Shown here: one piece after another, positions 1 to 7,129 of the stretch
How the letters are laid out: each line of letters opens with the position of its first letter
Numbering within the stretch: the first letter of the stretch is position 1
Source of the DNA: JAAOZP01 sp038848185
GTDB lineage: Archaea > Thermoproteota > EX4484-205 > JAAOZP01
DNA length: 24,338 bases
NCBI GenBank assembly: GCA_038848185.1
Contig: JAWCNV010000021.1
Span: 1 to 24,338, forward strand
Reading direction: 5' to 3'
Position numbers and translations under genes: made by a program
The notes under the pieces: generated by a model
Seen by the model: the letters and a program-made list of their open reading frames with translations, nothing else
Told to the model about the DNA's origin: nothing
The model's database searches: none

Positions 1-2913
1 ACCGGCCTATCTACTGAACTAACAAATTTGACTTGGCAGCTGGTTTCGGGTCAGACAGACCGGATAACTATTTCAGGAACCCCGCCAATTGGCAGCCATG
101 GGAACTACTCAGTTGAAGTCGAAGTTAACGATAGTAGCGGATTAACTGCCTCTAAACCATACCTTCTGAATATAAAAGAAATCCCGTGGGAATTCAGCGT
201 CGAGATAAGGCGCCTGACTGAGGAAGGAAGCGTGCCGCGCATGCTCCCTGTACAGGCCGTGGTATACATAGATGACCTCGTCTTCAGCCAGCGTGCACGC
301 CCTTGGATTCCGTTCTTTCACACGGTGACTCAGTCATTTCATCCTAAGATTCAGCGGATTGCTCGTGAAATCCAGCTGCCCATCATTACAGAGGCTATGG
401 CGAAGTTGCCTATTATTACAGAGGCTATGGCCCAGTTGCAGTCCATTACGGAGGATATTTTTGAGGTTACGGTTAAACGTATTTCTGGAATAGGGAGTAA
501 GAGCGTCCAGCTGGATCTTATCGTTCCGCCGGGGGAAACAATACCTCTGGGAATAAAAATAACAATGTCCAATTCGACAGGCTTAGTTGGTGACGAAGCG
601 TTTGTAAGCATAATCAGCATCAGGATTGACAATAGATATCCCTATTTTAGTAAGGAGCGTAATCTCCAGCTTATACTTAGAACAAGGGTAACGAACATCG
701 GAGAGCACAATAGTACGATAATCACAATAATTAAGGGGATAGAGGCCGATTTACGGGTTTCAGCATTTCCGATTCAAGTGTTAAACGATGTTGAAGAGCT
801 TGTAGCAGGCAAGTCAACCATCTTCAAAGTCAATGTGTTGATCATTTGCAATAGGCAACCACGAATTAACAGAGATATAGAACTTGACGTACAACTTATT
901 TTACCATTTTCCACATGGGATTGGGAACTACCTGTCATTAGAACCGCTACTTCAGGATCGGTTAAAGCTGCTGTAAGCATCCCTAAGCAACTAAATATCT
1001 CCTACGTAATCGGTAAATATATAGGTGGCGCTACAATATACCTTCCCAGTGTGCATTCATATGTTGATTCATATTGGACAGCTTCCTATCCACGATCCAT
1101 ACCGAGACCATTATATTGTAATGCCTGTTCCAGTTTCGCATCCTATACGGTTAAAGCAGACGTACATAATATGGTGATGGAAATAAACGAAGATAATAAT
1201 GAATTTAGCTCGTCTAGAACAGTTGTGCTAACGAGGAGTTTAAAAATCCTCTTCTTTCCTTGGGCTGAGAATGTGACGGAAAGGGAAAAGGCTCTAGCTG
1301 GAAGAACAGAAATATCTTTCATAAGTGTCGTAGTAAGACCGAAAGTAAAAATGATGGTTGAATATCTTCAAGGAGTCTACCCGGCAGCGGAAGCTACAAT
1401 AATTTACGATATTGATCCAATGATACGAGTTAGAGGGTTATATCAGACTTGTGCAAGCGAGTATGAAAAAGCACTTAACCATAGCTGCCCTTCGAGTAGC
1501 ACCTGTGGCTGTATTCCGCTATACGATGAAACGCAACATGCCTCAGCTTGTAAGGGTTGGTGCGATTGTCATAGTAAAGTAGTTTTTGATTTTCTCTGGG
1601 GTCCAAATGGTTTAGCAAAGATGGCTGACGATGCGGGATACGACTTTGCGGTAGCTATCCGAGTTGTAGGCAGTCGCGGATGCGCGCTTTCTTCACTTCC
1701 AAAGGGTGTCTACGTTGGTTGCGGGTCTAGCAACTGTCTTTTAGCTCATGAAACATACCATATCTTAGGCCCAATGACATATGATGACTATACCTGTCCA
1801 CCACCTAATCAGTGTCCGGAGGGCTACTGGGTGAATAGGGGCGAACATATCGAAGCGGGACAATGCTACTTCATGTCGGCGTGCCCAGGGTGGATCAAGA
1901 AGGAAATGTACGAGCAGCTGATTTATGGATGGTTTAGCTCAAACAGTGACCCGATGGCAATACGTGTAAGCGGAGTCATATACCGAAATGGAACTGCCCG
2001 TTTTGATCCTTTTAGAGTACGTAATGCCAGCAGGATTGAAACTCCAGGCCTTCCGGGAAACTACTCAATAATATTATTAGACTCGAATGGAAATGAGCTT
2101 TCAAGGTTTGGTATAAACGCCACGTTATGGGGCGAGACGTATACAGACACGTATTCCTTCATGTTTTACGTTCCTTACAGCAAGGGTGTTCACACTATAG
2201 AGCTTAGGAATTGGGAGAACAGGGTTCTAGACAGGAGGGTTTCTTCCGCTAACTGGCCTCAAGTAAGCGTCCTCGCCCCCAGGGCAGAGGAAATAGTGTC
2301 AAGCCTAAGAAAGAACTTCACGATATCGTGGGAGGGCAGGGACGCTGATGGTGACACTCTATACTATACTATTTTAATAAGCTCCAATGGGGGAGAAAGC
2401 TGGTTGCCCATAGATACTGGTTTAACCACGAGTTCTATTACATGGGATCCGAGTGTTTACGATGCTTCTGAAAACTATGTTGTTAAGGTGATTGTTTCAG
2501 ACGGCTTCTACAGTGCTGAGAATGTCTCCAGCCCCTTCATCATTGCCCCCTACGTCCAGCTGAAAGTCGAGTCGCCACATGGAGAAACACGTGGCTCAGG
2601 CTGGTACTTGGTTAACGAGACCGCTACGTTCAGCGTAACTCCGACGCGGGTTGAGATGGATGGTGTCCTAGGAATCCTGGGAGGCTGCTACGAGTTCGCA
2701 GGATGGTCTGTAGACTCAACTTCAACCAATCCCTCTTCAACTATACTCATGGATGGTGATAAAACAGTTACTGCAATATTCAATCAAAATTACACGATGC
2801 CCACATTATATTTAGTGATCATAGTGATTGTTCTGCTACTTGTTTCAATAGTAATTCTAAGAAAAAGAAGAAAACACGTTACGCCACCACCCACATCGCC
2901 ACATCCTTCCTAA
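1..2913 (+). CDS. Surface-anchored multidomain protein with HExxH metalloprotease motif (5' partial)
   Basis: The reading frame is open to the first base of the window (no stop before the TTG at 28), so the N-terminus lies outside. The visible part starts in an Ig/cadherin-like domain. A CARDB-like segment follows, ending near 1212 in EINEDNNEFS. Then comes a cysteine-rich region (about 1450-1580) and the motif HETYHILG at 1747-1770, an HExxHxxG zinc-protease signature. The sequence CYFMSA at 1864-1881 could be a Met-turn. The usual third metzincin ligand after HExxHxxGxx is a Thr here, so the third zinc ligand is unclear. Downstream are an Ig/FnIII-like domain (about 2265-2550) and a domain resembling the InlB B-repeat (AGW...TVTAIF, about 2560-2790). 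One membrane helix (about 2800-2858) and a basic tail RKRRKH finish the protein. I infer an exported, cell-surface anchored putative protease with its bulk outside. The metal motif and anchor are seen directly; the protease family is not identified. Confidence 0.75.
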   Translation, partial: TGLSTELTNLTWQLVSGQTDRITISGTPPIGSHGNYSVEVEVNDSSGLTASKPYLLNIKEIPWEFSVEIRRLTEEGSVPRMLPVQAVVYIDDLVFSQRARPWIPFFHTVTQSFHPKIQRIAREIQLPIITEAMAKLPIITEAMAQLQSITEDIFEVTVKRISGIGSKSVQLDLIVPPGETIPLGIKITMSNSTGLVGDEAFVSIISIRIDNRYPYFSKERNLQLILRTRVTNIGEHNSTIITIIKGIEADLRVSAFPIQVLNDVEELVAGKSTIFKVNVLIICNRQPRINRDIELDVQLILPFSTWDWELPVIRTATSGSVKAAVSIPKQLNISYVIGKYIGGATIYLPSVHSYVDSYWTASYPRSIPRPLYCNACSSFASYTVKADVHNMVMEINEDNNEFSSSRTVVLTRSLKILFFPWAENVTEREKALAGRTEISFISVVVRPKVKMMVEYLQGVYPAAEATIIYDIDPMIRVRGLYQTCASEYEKALNHSCPSSSTCGCIPLYDETQHASACKGWCDCHSKVVFDFLWGPNGLAKMADDAGYDFAVAIRVVGSRGCALSSLPKGVYVGCGSSNCLLAHETYHILGPMTYDDYTCPPPNQCPEGYWVNRGEHIEAGQCYFMSACPGWIKKEMYEQLIYGWFSSNSDPMAIRVSGVIYRNGTARFDPFRVRNASRIETPGLPGNYSIILLDSNGNELSRFGINATLWGETYTDTYSFMFYVPYSKGVHTIELRNWENRVLDRRVSSANWPQVSVLAPRAEEIVSSLRKNFTISWEGRDADGDTLYYTILISSNGGESWLPIDTGLTTSSITWDPSVYDASENYVVKVIVSDGFYSAENVSSPFIIAPYVQLKVESPHGETRGSGWYLVNETATFSVTPTRVEMDGVLGILGGCYEFAGWSVDSTSTNPSSTILMDGDKTVTAIFNQNYTMPTLYLVIIVIVLLLVSIVILRKRRKHVTPPPTSPHPS
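376..465 (+). repeat. Three tandem 30-base units inside the surface-protein gene
   Basis: Three in-frame units of 30 bases at 376-405, 406-435 and 436-465 encode LPIITEAMAK, LPIITEAMAQ and LQSITEDIFE. The first two are nearly identical in DNA and the third has diverged. This looks like a local slippage duplication that lengthens a probable helical segment between extracellular domains. Confidence 0.8.
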
Positions 2914-2928
2914 CGTGCTTCCCCCCAC

Positions 2929-2942
2929 TCTTCTTTTTTCTA
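2929..2942 (+). terminator. T-rich terminator-like stretch after the surface-protein gene
   Basis: A run of pyrimidines with six consecutive T (CTTCTTTTTTC) begins about 16 bases after the stop codon. Archaeal RNA polymerase commonly terminates at T-runs without a hairpin, so this is a plausible terminator. Confidence 0.45.
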
Positions 2943-3032
2943 GACATCCAGTTATTGGAGACACGATTGCACCGAAAAGGTTAGCCAGTTAAGTCATTAG
3001 ACGGAGAGAATTTGAAAGCCAGCCAATAAAAG

Positions 3033-3042
3033 CTTTATAAAG
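3033..3042 (+). promoter_or_regulatory. TATA box of the VOC-family gene
   Basis: CTTTATAAAG preceded by an A-rich BRE-like stretch, centred about 34 bases before the ATG at 3072. This spacing implies a very short or absent leader. Confidence 0.55.
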
Positions 3043-3071
3043 GTATTTAAAACAGCATGTGTTGAAAAGCC

Positions 3072-3748
3072 ATGAAGAAAACAGTTCAAGAATTCAGGAG
3101 AGCAACACAAATTGGGATTGTTGTGAAAAACATTGAGAAAAGCATAGAGGCCTGGGAGAAACTGCTTGGCATAAAGGCTTCAGGAATGGTGGAGACAGAG
3201 TCCTTGGAGAAGACAGGCATGAAGTATAAGGGCAGGGCTGCAGAAGGAAGAGCCAAACTAGCATTCCTCCAGCTTGAGAACATAACTATTGAGTTGATAG
3301 AGCCTGTTGGAGGACCAAGCACTTGGAGAGATTTTCTGGAGAAGCATGGTGAAGGAATACACCATATTGCCTTTGATGTGGGCGACATGGAATCAGTTAA
3401 GAAAAGCCTTAGAGGAATGGGTATAGGTATAGATCAGGAAGGGAATTTCACAGGCGGTTGCTACGCTTATACGGATCCAAAAAGTCCCTTGGGCGTTATA
3501 ATAGAGCTGCNNNNNNNNNNNNNNNNNNNNNNNNNNNNNNNNNNNNNNNNNNNNNNNNNNNNNNNNNNNNNNNNNNNNNNNNNNNNNNNNNNNNNNNNNN
3601 NNNNNNNNNCGACATGGAATCAGTTAAGAAAAGCCTTAGAGGAATGGGTATAGGTATAGATCAGGAAGGGAATTTCACAGGCGGTTGCTACGCTTATACG
3701 GATCCAAAAAGTCCCTTGGGCGTTATAATAGAGCTGCTAGCACACTAA
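3072..3748 (+). CDS. VOC-superfamily protein, methylmalonyl-CoA epimerase-like (gene split by a false assembly gap)
   Basis: As written, the frame runs into 99 N (3511-3609), after which the preceding 128 bases are repeated exactly. Joining 3072-3510 to 3738-3748 removes the duplicate and gives an uninterrupted 149-residue protein ending in LAH, the normal size for a methylmalonyl-CoA epimerase. The fold is a double betaalphabetabetabeta VOC unit. QIGIVV starts the first half, and IELIEP (E74), GIHHIAF (H97/H98) and VIIEL (E145) supply three of the four expected metal ligands. The first ligand, usually His, is Gln13, so the metal site is altered and the substrate may differ. Epimerase acting between propionate-type metabolism and succinyl-CoA is one option; another VOC lyase or isomerase is equally possible. 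The gene has its own TATA box and converges on the propeller gene. Confidence 0.75.
3383..3737. repeat. Exact 128-base direct repeat flanking the N gap
   Basis: Bases 3383-3510 and 3610-3737 are identical over all 128 positions and abut the two sides of the N run. The repeat is bounded exactly by the gap on each side, which is what two overlapping contig ends produce when a scaffolder fails to merge them. It is not a biological duplication. Confidence 0.9.
3511..3609. other. Scaffold gap of 99 N
   Basis: Unresolved bases inserted between two contigs. Because the flanks overlap by 128 identical bases, the true distance is negative and probably no sequence is missing. Confidence 0.95.
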
Positions 3749-3824
3749 CCTTAAGCCTATTCAATGTATACGAGATCTACTATCCGCTATAAAACACACG
3801 TAAATGCTTTATCGTTCTATGGTA

Positions 3825-5858
3825 CTAACTTGGTTTACGTTTCTTTCTCAGGAGAAATATTACTGAAATTATTACTACCGCCAAGATGGCAATACCAACG
3901 TAGTGAATTGGGAAGGGTATGCTGATAGTAGTGAAGGAAATTGTAGAACTACTAGCTTCCTTACGGGCAGCGTCGCCACCCCACTCTGCTGTTACACTCC
4001 AAAGACCTTCTACATCTGCTGAGAAGGTGTCGCTGAATGCTCCATCTCCACCGGTGATACTTGTTCTTGTGAATTCAGTGCCATCAGGCTTTTTATATCG
4101 AAGCGTCACCTCTAAATTGGGGAAAGGTGTCGGATACTCATTTATCATGATGAAGGCGGTTCCAGTAACGTTAATCATCGCGGTCTTATCTGCGGCTGAA
4201 ATGTTGATGCGGGTATCATATTTGCTGGTAGGCGGAACTACATCTATATCGAAAGCCAATTCATACGTGTAATCCACACTCCCGATTGGACCGCCACTCC
4301 AACCGTATCTTACAACGACCCTATGAACACCGATTTCAGCATAAGGCATGATCTTGATTGTAGACGTTATGTAGTCTTCCCCACCCATCAGCATATAAGT
4401 GAAAGAACCACTGTATTTAATGAAGCTTGGACATTTATCAACCTTGTAATCATACCACATATTACCTGATCTATAAGTGTAGAACACGCACTTTTCCCCG
4501 GCCTCCATCGTAATCCTGTCGCCAGGTCTAAGCGTTTGAGGTTCCCTCCTCGCTTCAACAGTCTCCACATCGAACCATGACGATGTTTCTGAACCCAAGT
4601 ACTCCCCACTTCCGCTCCATGAAGCATTCACTTGCCAAGAGCCTAACTGGTCAGGGATGAACGCATCATGATAAAACCCTTCATTATCTGTTAAGACCGT
4701 CCTATTCACTAAAGTGCCGTCCGGCTTCTCGTATATGAGCTTGACCTCGACCCCCGTATGAGGAGGCTCAATCGATCCTGATACGTTGACCATCTTACCT
4801 ATTAAAGTCGAGGATGGAGAAACCCAACACCTAGTAACACTGGGTCTTGTCGAAGGTTTCTTGACGACCTCACTACCAGGAGGATTTTCTAAAACATATA
4901 TCAGCCCAAGGCTGCCAGAAACAAGTGCGCGAGTTGTGGCAGCGATCAGTTTTCCATTAGCTGAGATTGCTACGTCCTGTAAATCTTTATCCTCCGCGAC
5001 ACGAAAACTCCATATTACTCTCCCCTCTTTATCATATAGTTTAATATCCGACCCATCGCTAACCGCTGTATAAGTGCCTTCGCTCGAAACTGAGGCGTCA
5101 CGCGACCCCCAGGTTTCTCTCATTTCTTCGCCTCCCCACAATAGGGTGCCATCTTTGTTTAGGAAGTAAAGAGAGTAGGCGCAGGCTGTCACATATCCTC
5201 CGTCAGGAGAGATGGAGACTGAACTCACTATTGACCCTGTTTTATATTTCCAGAGAAGTTTCCCGCTTTCATCCAGAAAATAGATCTGCTGGTCGAAGGA
5301 GCCAGCAGCCACATAGTCTCCGTTAGAAGAAATAGCAACAGTATATGCATCTTCATCGAGAGGGTAGGACCATAGCTCCACCCCATTCTGATCCAGCAAG
5401 CATATTTTAGTCCTGGTCTCAGACCCAAGCTCGGAAATTACAATAGCAATGTAACTTCCACTGGATGAACTGGCTGCATCCCGGATAATGTAATCAATCC
5501 CTAAGTCCTTGTTTAACAAAAGATTACCGCTTCTATCAAATAATTTAAGCCAGTGACTGGATGCTACAACGATTAAATTACCGTCTGACGAGATTGAAAC
5601 AGCTCCAGAAACCTCTTTTCTCCAGACAAGATCGCCAGACGAATCTAGGAGATAAGTATTTTCACGGCTGGAAGCAACTATATAGCGACCGTCTGCTGAA
5701 ATAGCAACGTTTTCCAAATCCTCATCCGCAGTCCAGTATTCAATTACTTTTCCTAATACGCTATTAGCTGTAGGAGTCAAAAACATGATGAGAAGAATTA
5801 GAGAAAATGCCTTAGCCCAACAGGGTGGGCATAGTTTATGGACAGAAATTAAGCACAT
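3825..5858 (-). CDS. Secreted beta-propeller and Ig-like domain protein with C-terminal membrane anchor
   Basis: The N-terminus carries a signal-peptide-like hydrophobic stretch (about residues 15-33, AKAFSLILLIMFLTPTANS). Residues about 38-330 hold seven repeats of the type VAIS-x-DG-x-YIAA...LLD-x-x-G-x-LLW, a seven-bladed WD40/PQQ-like propeller. Two Ig-like domains follow (about 345-430 and 550-645), each containing a version of LxYxKPDGT-x-x-x-RT, with a beta-rich segment between them. A single membrane helix (about 650-670) and the tail RKKRKPS end the 677-residue protein. It should sit on the outer face of the membrane, with the propeller as a binding or scaffolding module. No catalytic residues are evident. 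The start at 5858 fits a TATA box 27 bases upstream. The anchor closely resembles that of the HExxH protein upstream, suggesting one envelope-associated set. Confidence 0.75.
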   Translation of the reverse strand: MCLISVHKLCPPCWAKAFSLILLIMFLTPTANSVLGKVIEYWTADEDLENVAISADGRYIVASSRENTYLLDSSGDLVWRKEVSGAVSISSDGNLIVVASSHWLKLFDRSGNLLLNKDLGIDYIIRDAASSSSGSYIAIVISELGSETRTKICLLDQNGVELWSYPLDEDAYTVAISSNGDYVAAGSFDQQIYFLDESGKLLWKYKTGSIVSSVSISPDGGYVTACAYSLYFLNKDGTLLWGGEEMRETWGSRDASVSSEGTYTAVSDGSDIKLYDKEGRVIWSFRVAEDKDLQDVAISANGKLIAATTRALVSGSLGLIYVLENPPGSEVVKKPSTRPSVTRCWVSPSSTLIGKMVNVSGSIEPPHTGVEVKLIYEKPDGTLVNRTVLTDNEGFYHDAFIPDQLGSWQVNASWSGSGEYLGSETSSWFDVETVEARREPQTLRPGDRITMEAGEKCVFYTYRSGNMWYDYKVDKCPSFIKYSGSFTYMLMGGEDYITSTIKIMPYAEIGVHRVVVRYGWSGGPIGSVDYTYELAFDIDVVPPTSKYDTRINISAADKTAMINVTGTAFIMINEYPTPFPNLEVTLRYKKPDGTEFTRTSITGGDGAFSDTFSADVEGLWSVTAEWGGDAARKEASSSTISFTTISIPFPIHYVGIAILAVVIISVIFLLRKKRKPS

Positions 5859-5880
5859 ATGTGGCCAACCTTCATATGAA

Positions 5881-5890
5881 ATATTTTAAG
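5881..5890 (-). promoter_or_regulatory. TATA box of the propeller gene
   Basis: CTTAAAATAT on the minus strand, centred 27 bases before the start codon at 5858. The 219-base space to the divergent HEAT-repeat gene holds this promoter and a weaker TATA-like ACATATTTA at 6039-6047 for the plus-strand gene; nothing else is recognised there. Confidence 0.5.
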
Positions 5891-6077
5891 CTGTAAACTG
5901 ATACTTAACAAATCTAATGACCTCTTTAACCATGCTAATACGTGGAAGTCGCCGTTCTTTAAAAAGTTTTTCAAGAGATGGGAATAAGTGATATTCCTGA
6001 GAAGTTACTGGGAACGTAATCCCCTTATTTACGACAAAACATATTTAGGAGCGGACAGTTAATAATTTACGAGGGCT

Positions 6078-7046
6078 ATGTCAGCCCTGTTTAAGCTACG
6101 TATTGAAGAAATGAAGAGGAGTAGGGATGTTAATAGTCTAATAAAGCTCTTAGATACTGGTGACGTAGATACTAAGAGGATTGTAGCAAGGATTCTCGGG
6201 GAGATGAAGGAGAAAAAAGCAGTAGAACCATTAATCAGGCTTCTGGAGAATGAAGATGCTCAGGTTGGAGAGGATGCGGCAGAGGCATTAGGTGAAATAG
6301 GCGATACGCGAGCAGTGGAACCATTAATCCGAGCCCTTGAGAAAGACATGCCTGTCAGAAGGAAGGCGGCAGAAGCCCTTGCAAAAATTGGTGATGCAAG
6401 AGCTATAGAACCACTTATGCAGGCTCTAAGCGACAAAGATTTACTGATGCGGTTGAATGCAGCGAAACTCTTTGCAAAACTAGGAGACCCACGGGCAGTA
6501 GAACCGTTAATTAAGCTACTTGACGACGATTTAGAGGAGACTCGGAAAGCAGCGATAGCCGCACTTGAAAAAACTAGAGAGTCTGCAATAAAGATTCTCT
6601 TCCAAGTTCTGCAAGGCAGAGAATTGATTGACCAATGGAGAGCAGCGTGGGCGCTTGAAAAATTAGGTTGGGTTCCTCAAAATGATTTAGAAAGAAGCTA
6701 CTATTTAACTGCAAAAAGAAGCTGGGATGAGTTAATACTGCTGGAAAAACCTGCAGTCGATCCGGTAATTGAGGCATTGAAGGCTGAAAGATGGGAAGTC
6801 CGTAGAGTCATTATAGAAACGCTTGGGAAAATAGGTGACGCTGCAGCAGTAGAACCACTGATCCAGGCTCTTAAAGATGAAAATCCGTATGTTCGGCATG
6901 ATGCTGCAATCGCCCTTGGCAAGATAGGTGACACAAGGGCAGTGGAACCACTAATTCAAGCCCTACAGGACGAATCTAACTATGTTAGGCTTGGTGCAGC
7001 ATCAGCTTTAAAGATGATTAAATCTAAAAAAGAGCTGAAACCCTAG
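6078..7046 (+). CDS. HEAT-repeat (PBS-lyase-like) protein
   Basis: The 322 residues are built from about eight repeats of roughly 31 residues with the pattern AVEPLI-x-AL-x-D-x-x-x-x-VR-x-x-AA-x-AL-x-KIGD. Regular repeats cover about residues 46-169 and 226-316, with a degenerate first repeat from about 16. Residues 199-225 are a break (GWVPQNDLERSYYLTAKRSW) of a type I recall from other archaeal and cyanobacterial HEAT proteins. No signal peptide or membrane segment is present, so it is cytoplasmic. Such proteins form curved helical scaffolds for protein-protein contact, and no enzyme activity should be assumed from the PBS-lyase label. The gene stands alone and the partner is unknown. Confidence 0.85.
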   Translation: MSALFKLRIEEMKRSRDVNSLIKLLDTGDVDTKRIVARILGEMKEKKAVEPLIRLLENEDAQVGEDAAEALGEIGDTRAVEPLIRALEKDMPVRRKAAEALAKIGDARAIEPLMQALSDKDLLMRLNAAKLFAKLGDPRAVEPLIKLLDDDLEETRKAAIAALEKTRESAIKILFQVLQGRELIDQWRAAWALEKLGWVPQNDLERSYYLTAKRSWDELILLEKPAVDPVIEALKAERWEVRRVIIETLGKIGDAAAVEPLIQALKDENPYVRHDAAIALGKIGDTRAVEPLIQALQDESNYVRLGAASALKMIKSKKELKP

Positions 7047-7129
7047 TGAGAATACGGAATAGAGTTAGAATAATGGTATTGGAAGCATTTTGTAAAGATT
7101 AAAAATCTTGGTTAACATAATATTCAGGG

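Noticed and set aside
3072..3653. A 193-residue protein spanning the N gap, and a second gene copy at 3458-3748
   Set aside because: Both are products of the false gap; collapsing the exact 128-base overlap gives one normal-length gene.
3383..3737. Biological tandem duplication of the 3' end of the VOC gene
   Set aside because: The repeat is bounded exactly by the gap on both sides with no mismatch, the signature of unmerged contig ends.
6078..7046. Phycobilisome lyase function for the HEAT-repeat gene
   Set aside because: The label comes from the repeat name; there is no phycobilisome context and the repeats alone do not imply lyase activity.
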